A DNA stretch of 64,000 nt from Metellina segmentata (lineage: Eukaryota; Arthropoda; Arachnida; Araneae; Tetragnathidae): positions 1 to 64,000 of the forward strand of contig CANAIC010000157.1 of the NCBI GenBank assembly GCA_947359465.1, written 5' to 3'. The position numbers were made by a program, and so were the translations under genes. The notes below the pieces were generated by a model, which worked only from the letters and a program-made list of their open reading frames with translations, ran no database searches and had not been told where the DNA came from. Shown here in pieces: positions 24,500 through 37,700 of this stretch (position 1 is the first letter of the stretch; each line of letters starts with the position of its first letter).

Positions 24500-25535
24500 A
24501 CAACAAGATATTGGCGACATAACGATGACGAAATCAAGATCTAGTCTGTTTTTTTCTAATGACGAGATATTGTATCTATCAAGATCTGGTCAGTTTTTTC
24601 TGATGACGAGATATCGTGACCATCAAGATCTGGTCAGTTTTTTTCTAAAGGCGAGACATCGTGTCCATCAAGATCTCGTAAATTTTTTCTAATGACGAGA
24701 TATCGTGTCCATCTAGATCTGGGCAGTTTATTCTAATGACGAGATATCGTGACCTTCAAAATCTGGTCAGTTTTTTTATATTGACTATATGTCGTGTCCA
24801 TCAAGATCTGGTCAGTTTTTTCTAATGACGAGATATCGTGTCCATCTAGATCTGGGCAGTTTATTCTAATGACGAGATATCGTGACCATCAAAATCTGGT
24901 CAGTTTTTTCTATAGACTATATATCGTGTCCATCAAGATCTGGTCAGTTTTTTCTAATGACGAGATATCGTGTCCATCTAGATCTGGGCAGTTTATTCTA
25001 ATGACGAGATATCGTGACCATCAAAATCTGGTCAGTTTTTTCTATAGACTATATATCGTGTCCATCAAGATCTGGTCAGTTTTTTCTAATGACGAGACAT
25101 CGTGTCCATCTAGATCTGGGCAGTTTATTCTAATGACGAGATATCGTGACCATCAAAATCTGGTCAGTTTTTTCTATAGACTATATATCGTGTCCATCAA
25201 GATCTGGTCAGTTTTTTCTAATGACGAGACATCGTGTCCATCTAGATCTGGGCAGTTTTTTTTTTAATCACGAGATATCGTGTCCATCTAGATCTGAGCA
25301 GTTTTTTCTAACGACGCGATATCGTGTAGATCTAGATTTGGGCAGTTTTTTCTGATGACGAGGTATTGTGACCATCAAGATCTGGTCAGTTTTTTTCTAT
25401 AGACGAGATATCGTGTCCATCTAGATCTGGGCAGTTTTTTCTAATGACGAGATATCGAGTCCATCTAGATCTGGGCAGTTTTTTCTAATGACGAGATATC
25501 GTGACCATCAAGATCTGGTCAGTATTCACTAATGA
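24500..25535 (+). repeat. 44-bp satellite array with 132-bp higher-order unit
   Basis: There are about two dozen head-to-tail monomers. Each contains GACGAGATATCGTG, CCATC, an AGATCTGG or AAATCTGG variant and CAGTTTTTTCTAAT. Between 24,777 and about 25,305 three monomer types recur in fixed order with a 132-bp period (unit starts at 24,909, 25,041 and 25,173 are exactly 132 apart), giving about four higher-order copies. Because 132 is divisible by three, the array is open over long stretches (for example 24,794-25,267). That frame is a repeat artefact, not a gene. AGATCT and GATATC recur in most monomers. Confidence 0.95.
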
Positions 25536-25862
25536 CGAGAGTTACCTCTCGCTTTTAAGCAACCACCTGGAAGGTTTGTCATAAATTTGACCAATATGGT
25601 TTTGCTAACCCTAAATTAAATAATATCTAGATTTGTTTGCTTTATTTACATTAATTTTGCTAAACACTAGAAAATAGATGTTACTCATAAAATATTTGAG
25701 TCATGGTTAACTGTATTGAAATAGAATACTCGGATTGTAAAGTTAAAAAAAAAAAAATTTAACTTTTTTAATTCACAAACTACCATGCTATTGAATATAC
25801 CGGAAAAATTCGAAAATGCAAAACATCGGTAATGTAAGATAATATTAATTAACGTCGTACTA

Positions 25863-26112
25863 GAGCGACACAACGGGTTATTGTCGACAGTCCGGGATCT
25901 ATCCCCTAAGAGAAAGATACGAGGACAACATCATAATTTTGAACCACGGTCGGATGACGAGGCAACACCTGACCTGGAACCCAACTCTCTAAACTTTCAC
26001 ACCAACCCAAAGTGAGGACTTTCGGCCTCGATAGATTTAAAGTGCACCAGCCGCCTCTACACCATTCGCTTACAAATATCCTTGCACTGACCCGGATTCG
26101 AACCAGGAACCG
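25863..26112 (-). repeat. tRNA-derived SINE copy
   Basis: This copy shares ACACAACGGG, GTCCGGGATC, TTTTGAACCACGGTCGGATG, ACCAGCCGCCTCTACACCAT and the B box (as GGATTCGAACC) with the other copies. The A-box end is missing. Confidence 0.8.
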
Positions 26113-26438
26113 CAAAATATCGGATTTGCAGAAGTTTTATCTTATTTGTTATTGTATGCAATGTCAAATGAAGCGGAAATGCAAACGAAATCCTTTCGTT
26201 TTAGCATTCGCCAAAAGTTATTTTACAAGACAGCGATTGTATGAAATCCTTGGAAATTACATTCGTCTGAGGAAACTTAATTCTAGTTCTGTATTTTCAC
26301 GAATAAACTATCTGAATGAAATCACTGTGACGGTTAAATTAAATAAGTCACTGAAGTTCATGATACCTTCAGCTTTTTCATAATTATATTATTGTAATTT
26401 TCTTTCTTACAGTATGTCCTTTGTAGCAGCAATTTGAT

Positions 26439-29400
26439 ATGTACACATTTCTTGTGCTGTTGTCCATCGTCATTGCCATATCAGGGAAATGGCAGTGGGA
26501 TTGCCCTGAAGACTTTTGCGAGTCTATGGATTGTGTTCCCCAAAATTGTTCAGCTGGACAGAAGGTCAAGGAGAAAGGGAGTGTATGTGGTTGGTGTGAC
26601 GCATGTTTTGCTGTTCTGAGTACATAGAAAATGAGCCATAAATATGAATTTGACTATATTCTCGATTCTTGCGTGGGAAAATAGTTTTTCACTCTGAGTC
26701 ATAAAATCAATCTTTTTCGTTATTTACAAAGCAAATTTTATTCAAGTTATTTCATTTTGATAAATTAAATGTAAATATTTAACAAATCACTTGTTAACCG
26801 TAACCTCTGACCTACGCGCCTAAATTGTAGCCAGTGATTCTGGCGAAGCGAACGATATACGTTGGTGGTTACACTCACTCTCGAATATCTTATTTTGTAA
26901 CTTTTGCGTATATATAAAAAGTTTCTTTTTGTTATATGTGGACTGCTTCTTGAGTTTCGTCCCACAAGCTTTAGAAGTTAGTTTTCAAACATACATTTCT
27001 ATTGTATAATAATGCTTTAGAAAGAACCTTGGTCCTGTTTTCACAGAAATATTTAGCTAATATATTTTCTCTATTTGTTCTGTAGATTGTAAAATCATGT
27101 CGTCTATTTATTCACGCGTCATTCATAGTATAGGCATTCTCAATAGGAAATGCCTTTTTTATAAAGTCATATCCATAAAATTTGCAAAAAGGACCGTCTC
27201 CATTTTACTTGCCTAATAAAATTTATAATTTTCAATAACAGCACCCAATTCTGACTTTAAATTGTAAATCTATTCCAAATTGTAAGCTCGAATACCATGT
27301 TTCAAGTCACTTGGTCCAATGATTAATAGATTATGAATCTTGAAAATTTGGAGCAACTAATATTAAATTAATTTTTCCTAAGCTTCTATTCATATCTTCA
27401 AAAATAATCTAGCTAAAATTTATTGTTTCTTTAAAGGTATAGAAAATCAAAGTAATATTTTTAAGTTAATTTTTTTTATACAATATTAATGACGAAATTA
27501 ATATTCGAAAAAATTAGGAATAGAGCAACCTTCCCAGACTTGCATGAAACGATTTTTATACGGATAATGTAATATTTGAGTATTTCACATAGCGATAATA
27601 TTTCACTATAGTAAATTTAATATTGTATTTAAAATTATGTTTTTCAAAAAGAAATCGCTAAGTTCTTGAAGTGAAGGCCTACCCTTCCCCACATGTTATA
27701 ACTATTTTCTATTCCACTCCGGATTTTTTGGAAAAAGAATGAGAACAAGAATTAGATTCCCTGTATGGTTGTTTTATCGATCCCATTCCCGGCTACCTAA
27801 CTACGAAAATCTTGTAAGTAGAGATTGGTTTTCTCAGGCTTTTTCCCTTCTAGGAATTCTGGTTTGAGTGTCATCTGGTTTAGGGGACAGCGACCCCTCT
27901 TGTTTCACAGTGTCTCATCTCTACTTTGCCCACACTGATTGGACAATTGGTGACCTTCCAAGGTCAAGCCCACCTCACCATAACCTTCAACCGCGACACT
28001 TCTTAATTACCGGATGAAGTTGGCCTGATTTGGTTCTCTTCTTCCTGAGATTTTTGAACATTCCGTTGGGATAAAGGAATAACCCCGGTTGTCTTTGTCG
28101 GTTAAGTTATGGTAACGCGGGTTTATCAACAGCGCGTTACCATAACTTCCACGTCGTCCATCAGCCTCGACTTTGTGAACTGAACACTCGGCGTGTATGT
28201 AAACGGTCATTCGTATTGTGGGAATGTCGGCGAGTGACGAAGGGAAACACGAGCGCGAAAGTGTAAATACGTCACCAAAGGAACTATGACATTAAATTTA
28301 ATTGTACTTTTAACAACAAAAGGGGGCTCCACCTCCTCCTCGCCTACGCTCTACAACCGCCGGTGATTGCTACACAATCACATTTCGTGTGCTTCGCAAA
28401 CCATCACTCTTTTCGCAAACGTCTTTTCGTACCATGACGTCACAGAGAGATTCACAAGGCCAGCTTGAACGATCTGGCGTTTAATCTCCGCGATGAACAA
28501 TTTGTATACTATCGCGGACTTATATTTTTCGTCCCATTGAATTTATTTATAAACCGATTTACAAATAATTGTACCATAAGAAAGAGGTCATTCTAAGCTT
28601 TCTAGTGATATGTTCAAATTTTAAAAGTAATAGTAAAAAGCAGTAGATATAACAGTTTTAGTTTTGCATCGGAAATTACAATCTAAAAATTCGAAAATTT
28701 GTATGACCAACTTTTATTTGCATCGAATTTATTTATTAACCAATTTAAAAAATAATTGTCCATTAGAAACAGTACATTCTAAGGTTTTCCGTGATGTTTT
28801 CAAATTTAAAAACTAATCGTAATAAACTGTAGATATGACAGTTGAACAAAAATATCCCGAAAATGTCCCGATTTTTCCCGAATTTCAAAACAATATTACC
28901 AGGAACTGGATTGAAATTTCTAAAAGAATATCGACAAGGTGCAAAAATTGACATCTAGAGGTACTCTAAAATAAAAACTCACCGCTGAAGACTGAAGATT
29001 TGTTCGTGTTGTGCTTACTCGCGTTAGAAATTTCGCTTTTTTCGATATTGACGTGTAAAACCCTAAACTAGTCGCCGCATCACAAAAAAATTCTCCCCCT
29101 TCTTGTTTCATGTACAATTTTTAACAAATGAAGTTAATTTCATAATTTCGTGATCCGTAGGGAAACCGTCTCAGAATCAAGCGAAAAAGTGAGTTTTCAA
29201 TCGTGCTCCATTAATCGTTTCTTTTGAGAAAAGTTAATCTATATCTAAAACCCTCAAGGCATAGCTTCTTTATGTGTGTAGGGAATCACAACCCTCCCTT
29301 CCTTTTATTTTTATCTACCCTTCTGCTTTAGATCATTCATTATGTCGTATGTCTTGTGTCTAGAGTAGCTTAGCCAAATACGGCTCTTGTGTCATAAAAC

Positions 29401-29561
29401 CCGAAAATAACAAACCAATCTAAGTCTGAAAGGATTTTTTCTTTGCAGTAAAGGGTGACGAATGTGGACCACTCTTGATGGAAGGCGTTCCACCTCCTCC
29501 AGCTGAATGTGACGAAGGTCTGAAATGTAATCGCAAAATGGCGAAGTGCAGCGACAAATGA
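26439..29561 (+). CDS. Secreted 11-Cys IGFBP-N/FPI-like peptide, gene 2
   Basis: Exons 26,439-26,619 and 29,449-29,561 are joined in phase 1 (donor GTACAT, acceptor TTTGCAG) and encode 97 residues. A signal peptide covers about residues 1-16. The framework of genes 1 and 3 is kept, but the core reads CGWCDAC. Trp replaces one cysteine of CGCC (a TGG codon), leaving 11 cysteines and so an unpaired one. The second exon has a longer, Pro-rich loop (GVPPPPAEC). The AATAAA signal is at 29,700-29,705. The 2.8-kb intron holds a Helitron-like copy and a CG-richer patch. A splice acceptor (TTCTTACAG) just before the ATG suggests a 5' untranslated exon. It may be a diverging paralogue or one losing function. 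Confidence 0.75.
28104..28148. other. Perfect 16-bp inverted repeat
   Basis: AAGTTATGGTAACGCG (28,104-28,119) is repeated exactly inverted at 28,133-28,148, with a 13-base spacer. It lies in a CG-richer part of the gene 2 intron (about 27,880-28,520), which also holds TGACGTCA at 28,435. It may be a cruciform-forming site, a transposon subterminus or a regulatory palindrome. The stretch 26,620-27,880 shows no other feature. Confidence 0.7.
28322..29110 (-). mobile_element. Helitron-like element copy in gene 2 intron
   Basis: Its minus strand matches the family at 44,325-44,967: TTAGGGTTTTACACGTCAA, GAGTACCTCTAGATGTCAATTTTTGCAC-type and TTCGGGAAAAATCGGGACA-type segments. Its end toward 28,322 has GGTGGAGCCCCCTTTT, a decayed form of the CCCCCTAG 3' hairpin. 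The 5' end is not clear. Confidence 0.5.
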
Positions 29562-29869
29562 TATATTACGAATCACAAGTTTTTTCTGAAGTTTTCTAAC
29601 ACTTCTATATGTACTTCACAACGCACATTTGACTCTTATTTCAATATTGAGGAATATATCAACAGAAATATTAACATATTCTGTCGTTTTGTGTGAATTA
29701 ATAAAGTGTACTTTAATGTTTATAGTTTTTAAGTCATTAAATTGTTGAAATTGTATTGTGTTATATTTTACTCTACACAAATCAAGTGAATCTCTCAATT
29801 ATTAGTTTGGTTTTATTATAGTATAAATATTAGACTTCCTTCTTAGCGAGTTGCAAATCTAGAATGTTA

Positions 29870-30112
29870 GGGTCCGTTGTGTACAAATTGGACTGGTGCA
29901 CGTTAAATATTACGTGTCATCAAATGTCCTCACGTGGGCTTGGTGTGAAGGTTTGGAGAGTGGGGTGCCAGTTCAGGTATGACCTTGAAATCTGACCGGG
30001 GTTATCGGGGTTCAGAATTACGTGTTGGTGTCCTCGGATCTTTCTATCTGTGTTTGATCCCGGATGATCGTCGATAGTCCGTTGTGTTGCTCCAGTGTGA
30101 CGTTAATTCAAA
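29870..30112 (+). repeat. SINE copy lacking tRNA head
   Basis: It runs forward through TGTCCTCACGTGGGCTTGGT, GGTTTGGAGAGTGG, AGAATTACGTGTTGG and the tail TAGTCCGTTGTGTTGCT. The head with the A/B boxes is missing. Between gene 2 and this SINE (29,720-29,870) I see nothing. Confidence 0.75.
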
Positions 30113-30721
30113 ATAAATACCTTTTTACTTATCCATTATAAATTAACATAATCATTTTATTTCTAATTTTTGACCAAATGAAAGACAATTTTTTTATATG
30201 TTTTCGGTTACTTATCGGAACTTAAACAATTTTTGACCTACACTGTTTTACACAAACATGCTAGAAATAGAACCAACCTATATTTTCCGAACATATCTCT
30301 CATATATACACTTTTTTATTTTAAATTCAATTCAACTTTTCATCAAACAAATACATTTATACTAGTATTTCAAAAATGGAAAATAAAGTTAAGTTATTAT
30401 AGTGCAAGGCAAGCATATCAGTCAAAGCATTCCCCAAGAATAACTTTTGTAAATGTCACAGTAAACATTTAAAAAAAAATTCTTAATGGAACATTTCTGA
30501 ACAAGTTCGAGTATCTTTAAACAATAATAACAGTTCTGAATTCCGTACTATCTCGAACCAAAAAAAAAAACAATTAAAAACAATTTGATCACAGGTGTAA
30601 GTTTCACTTTAAAATAAATATAAGAATTTTCGTCAATATATTTTCGAATTTCTTTTTCTATTTAATCAGAGGAACACTTTTATGATTCCATTAATCCAGG
30701 GGTACTTAAAGTGTTTTGAAA

Positions 30722-31105
30722 TTACTTTGTTTTTGTTACGTTTGATTGAATGTCTGATACATCCGACAGTTGTTTTTGCAAGAAACCCAAGTATAGTTTT
30801 ATGACAGTCGATGCTAGTATCACAAATATTTCCGATTTAGTGATAGTGAGTATATTTTGGTACAGAAGCCATCCTTTCAATTCAACAGCAGTTTCTTTTA
30901 CTGCACATTGAGAACATATTTTACCATTTCTTGACGTGTGTTTAGTCACGTTAAAGTTATACATCTGCGAATAATATTTATTTGGATTAGCCAACAATTC
31001 GTCTGGTAAGTGCATGCAAATATAATGTATATTTCCTCGTGTTCTATTGATATGTAGTGTGTGTAGAAGAAAATTATTAACGCTGAAACAGTTTAAAATA
31101 TTCAT
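30722..31105 (-). other. Conserved ORF island, arm B (127 codons)
   Basis: This minus-strand frame opens with ATG at 31,105 and runs to 30,722. The distal 91 codons nearly match arm A, but the N-terminal part has a stop in arm A. No recognisable domain, no signal peptide prediction I trust, and no splice support. Treat it as a candidate exon only. Confidence 0.3.
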
Positions 31106-34100
31106 GTTTGGTGTGAAATGCTTTAAAGTAATTTCAGAAGCTAAACACAGATTAAGGTAGGTTTATTGCTACTTACTCACATGTCTCATACGACATAAAT
31201 GAAAGATTACACCGTGTCTATTAGCCATTGAGACTTGATGCCCTCAAGAACAAGACAAGAATGACGAATAAACTGGTCTGAGGAACAGTCGAGACAGGAC
31301 ATAATATGCTCTGCTGAAGCCTAAGCTGAAACTCTCTTAGAGCACCGAGGAAAATACTCGGAACCCAATTCGATATTCATTCCCCTCAAATGTCCACTAC
31401 AAGGCCTTGATAGAGAAGTATGGTCTCTTCTGTTGACTAACTTATACTGCTTTGTCAAAACACGCTAGATATAGAATCAAGCTATTTCATCTGAACATCT
31501 CTCCTTCGCATTTTATAATTTTATCTCCAACTTGCTCAATAACCCGGCCTTACTCTTTTTCAAAATGTGACCGCGACATTTCCCTGTGTTAACTCAACAC
31601 AAACCCTGTAGAACGTGTTTCCTAGTCCATCTCCATTTACTGTAGGAAAACAAACTTTAGATTTGAAAATTGGATCTTCGAGGGACACTTTTAGGACTAC
31701 CTGTGTGGTAATTTTCATGGGTACCGATTCGTCTGAAAACAGGAAAGAAACAGCCTATGTTTTCCGCAGTGTTTTAAAGTATAAGTGTACCACATTTTTT
31801 GTGGATTGGTCAAGGGGTGTAGATTTGTTTAGAAAATATTACACACCATACGTACACGCCCACATCCTTATATATATACACCGTTTGACCACCAATCCAG
31901 AAAACAACTATTGAGAAAATTACTGTTCTTTTATGCATTGTTTTAAATTTTTTAGTTCATTAATTTGATTATAAAAGTATATACAAAGTCTTTTTTCAAA
32001 GGGTAGGCTCTGCAACAAAACAAGATATGTACAGAATGTGTAAATAAAAATTCTGAGAGAATCATATATAAGTCTGTAGTAAGATGGTAAAACTTTTAGA
32101 TTTCATTTCTTAGCCAAAGGGCATGTAGTTTAGAGACATTAGGAACTAATATGCACTTAAAAACTTGTTAAATGCCCTCCCAAAATGTGAGGTAAAATCG
32201 TGAATGTGAGTCAGATTTTGTTGTAAAAGTAGAGTTGAGATTCCGAGAAAATATATTTATCAATTGTGTATGAAACAATGACGTTTCATATTTGTAGCAA
32301 TCATATTTTTATTCTTTTTGACAATATTTCAATCAGCCTACATAATCGTTAATCCATGAATTAATTGCTAAAATATTTATAGCATCCTGTTAGACAAGAA
32401 ATGTTTAAGATTGTCGATTCCTGAATTACTTATGACGATAATACCTTCTATGCAACTACAAAATATTTCTTATAAAATGTACGTTTTGAAAGACGCGAAA
32501 AAGACATATCTTTAAAGGAAAATATTCTTCAGTTTTCGAACACAGACGGCTTACATTTTAGAAATCATATCAATGTGCTATTGAATACAGTTTCTAACCA
32601 AGCCCAAATAATTTTATTGAAAACTGAAAAATGATGCGTTTTATGTAAGATGCTTTGAAAATAGTGCTTTTTAAAATTTTTAGAATTATTTGCCATGTTT
32701 ACTACGGAGTAGCTTTCCTTGTGATGCACATTTCAAAAATTGTAAATGTATTCCTTTTATTTCTTTTTTAAAGGTACAATAAAATATGTGTTTTACTGTC
32801 GCCATATTAAATTTGATTGCTTTGGTCAGTGACAGAAAGTTTGAGGTACTACTTTAAACAGTGGGACAGATATTGTCGTTATATTTAAAAATATTCATAA
32901 TTAAAATTGATCATACATTGTTTGATTCCTCAAACAGCTATATTAATACCTTAAAAAATTGCAGTGGTAAAATTTGTAAGTGATCAGAGTACCTTCTCCT
33001 TCACTTTTTAGTTCTTTTCCTAATAAGTGTGATTTAAAATCACGTCAATTGAAATCCGAAAGTAAGACATACGAAGAAAACTACCCTTTTTACATTGTTT
33101 AGTTAAAATTAAACTTTTTTGCAATGGATTATTTAGTCATTTCTGCAATTTTTGTAAAGACATTTTACGATGTTTATTAATTATAGTACAATATCATCTG
33201 TTAGTTATTACGTCGATTTTAGTTTCATAATTAATTTTTCAAAATTAATTTTCCCAAAATTCGGGAAGTTACAAGAATAGCCACAGGACCAAGAGCAAAA
33301 ACGAGGACCAAATTTTCGGGTACAAAATTATTTTTACAAATGACTGTCAAAGTTCAGCATGCTTGAAATCTGATAAAATTGGATTAAGGAAAGCGATCTT
33401 GACAAAGAAACAAAAATGTTACGATAAAGAAAAGGATGATTCTTAGAAGTTCAAATAATGTTTTTAATTGTTCATACAAATAAAAGTAATGCGGATTTTT
33501 TGGGATGGATAAAATTGCTTGTCATTGCTATATTTATGTTTTGCATTCTTATTTGATAAAGAATATAAACTGATGGAAAATGTAATGAATCCTAAAGATA
33601 CATGTATTTATCTATTGACGAAGAGACATCAGAATACCAGCAATAACTGATAGTCTCAGAGGGCAGCATATGTATGTTGCAGCTATGCGTATTGAGTCAG
33701 AACAGAAAGACAGCGCAGAAACATTGAAGTCGGTATTTGTGGCCATGATAAATCTGATTCTTGTGAGTGAAAAATTATTTTCGATGAGTCGAATCTCTAG
33801 ATTAATTTGTGTGTCTATAGTCAGCTTTCTACGCGCCACACATCCAGCTGAAATTAGTGCTGTTGTTGTTGCTCTCTCAGTCGAAAGTGCATAGTCACTT
33901 TTATCTGCATATATGCAAATGTACTTCTGTTTTCAACTCCAAAAAAAAAGCAAAAGTTGCCCAATCGGCGACATTTGCTAGTAGAGGTTATTTCGCAGAA
34001 TACCAATGCCATCAAAAGTCTATAAGAAAATTGGTTCCCTTTCCATTCTATTCGATTTAGCTACAGATGCCTCGTAGGGGTGAGAGGTTTTTTTGGCCAC

Positions 34101-34586
34101 TCTGTATTAAAAATAGAGATAAACAAACAAACAAATTTTGTTCTTGTGAAACAAAACCATCGATGTATGTATCTCTATGGAAGCGGTTCTTAGTGAGTTT
34201 TTAAAGTGCTGGTCAGAAATGTTTTACCACATTTTATTCATCACGTGCTTTATCCTTGAAAATTATTGTTCACAAGTGCACATACTACCAAAAATCTGTG
34301 CTCAGATGACAAAATGTTATAAGTCAATTTCCCCAAAAACTGAGTAAGTCCTATCCTTGAGTCTCATTTGTTAATGTTTAGAAGGCGGCAAAATGTCGGT
34401 AAGTCTTTTTCTTTCAGTTTATGAGAAAACAAAAATCGAAAATTGTAATAAATCAAAAACCACATGTTGAATCTTGAATTTTAAAATTGCTGACACGAAA
34501 AATTAAAAAATAATAACATTTTGCCATCTGAGGACAGAAATATCCGATTGTGAAGCGAGGATTATTTTTCTTTGGGAAGCTAGGTC

Positions 34587-34620
34587 TTTGATCAGATCTT
34601 GATAGATGGGTAACTTGTCG
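34587..34620 (-). repeat. Single satellite-like monomer upstream of gene 3
   Basis: CAGATCTTGATAGATGGGTA followed by CTTGTCG matches the arm A element at 5,828-5,867 and the satellite core on the minus strand. It is about 100 bases upstream of the first visible acceptor of gene 3. Confidence 0.5.
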
Positions 34621-34736
34621 AAAAACAACTTGGGGTAGTAGTACCCCAATTGGTCCTGCAGTTAAAATTTTAATCTGTTTTGATTTACCGAAGTGTGTTC
34701 TATTTTTGTTTCAGATTAAGAAGCCACATACACAAT

Positions 34737-37700
34737 ATGCGAGCTTTATTATTTCTTGTCTTCGCTGGCCTTGCGCTGCTGAGTGTGATCTGTTCGTGTC
34801 CTTCCGACTGCAGTAAAATGCACTGCATGCCCCCCTCTTGCGTGTTTGGCCAACAGAAGGTCAAAGGTGGTGGAGAATGTGGATGCTGTGATATTTGTGA
34901 AATAATCCTAAGTAAGTACTAACACATCAATCCATACATTGAAAATTTGGAGTTGATATCGAATTCTTAGAAACGTATATAAAGTGGGTACAGCTGCAGT
35001 ATACGTTTATAGCGATGGCAACGGCCTTTGCATTATTTTTTTGGCGCATTTACAGTAACGAGTTATGGCAGGTTTAGACAATCGTTCTGTATTACGGTTA
35101 TTGTGGTTTTTATGGCAACTTCAGCAAGCGGAAAGTTTAAATTTTTATTTTAAATATTCTAGAAATGTTTTTCTGAAGCTTATTACTATCCGTTGTAAAA
35201 TGAAAAAGATTTTAGAAAGAAAATAAATTTTGAAAGAGAAAGATTTTTTAAATAGTTCTTTCTTTCGCAACTTTATAAGTGCGCCAAAAAAAACGCCAAG
35301 GCCGTTACCACCGCTATAAACGTACATTGCAGTTGTACCATAAAGTGTTTTACTTAATTATAACTGACCACCAGTTCAAATCCGAGAATGGCACGTCTCA
35401 AATTGGAACATAAACGGTTGCTTGGGGTATCTCCTACCCCAGCTCTATTTTATCTAAGAATTCGATGCATAATTCTTTATCGAAAAACACTTAAATAACA
35501 TTTATTTTATGAGTACAAATACACTAAACGACAATTACAATAAATTACAATAAACTAAACGACAGAAGATGGTTTTTTAGGATAGGGAAAATAAATGTCT
35601 GTCACTAGGACTAACTTTTCATTGTAACTTGCTTCACTATTCTTCCTTTTTATTTTGAGTTCACTTATACGTAACACGTAAAAGGCATAAGATATATCTC
35701 TATATTAAAAAAGTGTAGCCCTCGCCACAGCCGCCGTCGTAGGATAGAAAACTCGCTTATTTTCACTCGATTCTTTGACTTTCCAAAGAAAGTTCGGATC
35801 AGAAAATCCCGAAATTATTGCTTGCGAGAAGATTTTTTCCGATGTGGCTATTAGTTTAGGGTGCATTAAGTGTCAGAGTCGAAAAAAGCAAAATTTATAA
35901 CGCGAGGGTACCAAAACACATACACATTTTCCGTCTTCAGCCTTGAGTTTTTTTAGAGTACCTCTAAACGTTAATTTTTGCAGCTTCTCGAATTTTTTTA
36001 GAAATTTCAATTTGTTTCCTGATAATAATATCTTATAACATAATAATCCAATAACATTTCGTTTTAAGTGTTGGCATTTCTCTGACTTAGAATATTGCCA
36101 TAATTTAACTTAAAAATCTTCTAATTTTAGTGTTATACCAAGTAAATTTAAAGAATGGATACATAGAATAACTCAGAGGAAAGCTCTTCTGAACTATGCA
36201 AAACAAACGGTTTTTGTGACATACATTGACTCTTTGTGTGAAATATTTTCTCTGTGTTCCTCTATACTTTAGATTCAAGAACATTTAATGTTTTCACGAC
36301 TAAGGTTTCTATTTTTAACTACGTGTAGATTATTAGATTCAAGTAACTTTATTTATTTAGCATAATAAATAAGCATAAGCTTAAACATAGAGCAAATATC
36401 TGTTTACTCTGAAACGCAAAAACTTTCAAAAACAGAGCCCTGGTGTCATGAAATTCCATCAACTCATTCTGCCTGGAATTTCAAAACCATTCATATATTT
36501 TCATTTTCCTGCACTTTTCCCAATGGACTATAGAAGTACATTTATGTCGAATATTAATTTAAAAGTTTTATTAACTAATCTATTTCTGTTTTTTAATTAT
36601 TAATTAAAAAACATCAATCAATTCAAAACGTCAAAGGTATGACGATATAAGCAATCGGAAGAGGACAGAAGACAAGAACATGAAGTGAAAAAATCAAGTT
36701 CCAAAAGCTGTTCAAGGATGCAATGAAATTGCTGAGAAACATTCGAGAATTGGTTTGTCTAAATTATAATTACCTCTCGGGCGTAACTGGGCAGTAAATA
36801 CAGTATATTTTGTAATAATCATATTCGTGCAATTGCGAACACAAAATATATTCTTATTACAATATAGTAATTCTGAAATACTATTATTAAAATACTATTA
36901 AAAAATAACTATTATTCAACTAATATACAAACCTGTCTTGCGATTCGCTTATTTTTCTTTCTGTAGGAAAACACAAGACTACTTCACCATGGTAGAAAAA
37001 GTGCCAGCGCCAATTTTGCAAGTGTAGGAAATAGCTTATTCAGTAATTTGTATTATTGACTTGTAAGTCAGCACGCCATTGCTCGTGACAGTTCTTTTTA
37101 TGTCATTACTGATTCTAAAAACTGCCTGGGGTATCGAGCTGGTGTAAAATTTTCCGCACATTTCAAATTCGTTGAAATTTTTACTCTATCTTTACCGATC
37201 ACGAATATAAGACACCTCAAATAGTCCTTTTTGTGTTTGTAGTGAATATCTTCGTCAAATGAAGTCAAATTCGAATTGCGAAAATATAAAAGTTACAATT
37301 GAAAAATTATTTATTTGACGAAAATCACTTTTAAAGTATCGATCTGGTGTAAAATGTTCCACAGATTTCAAATCCGTTGAAATTTTACTCTATCTTTAAC
37401 CATCGCTAAGAAAGAAACTAGGACTAAAGAATAAAAAAGAAATTAACGCCAGTCAAAAATGTTTATTTTGGTTCGCTTCGCTGGAATCGTTAGTGCTCAG
37501 GAAATGAAAGGAAAAGGTTTTTGCAATCCGTGACGTCTTCACACTGTTGCCAGTCTAAAGAAAACAAATAACAAATAAAGGCCAATAAATTAATTTTAAA
37601 ATGTTCTAGGTTAAATTTTAAAATTCGGGCTTCGCACACTTCCTTTTATAATAGTAGAGGAACAGCGTGCAAAAGTACGTTTCAGTGTTTTTGTACTTTT

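Noticed and set aside
24794..25355. Long open frames (157 and 69 codons) across the satellite
   Set aside because: They result from a 132-bp period divisible by three in a tandem array. There is no non-repeat coding sequence or domain.
24500..25535. CRISPR-like array
   Set aside because: Units are contiguous head-to-tail with no unique spacers, and the context is eukaryotic.
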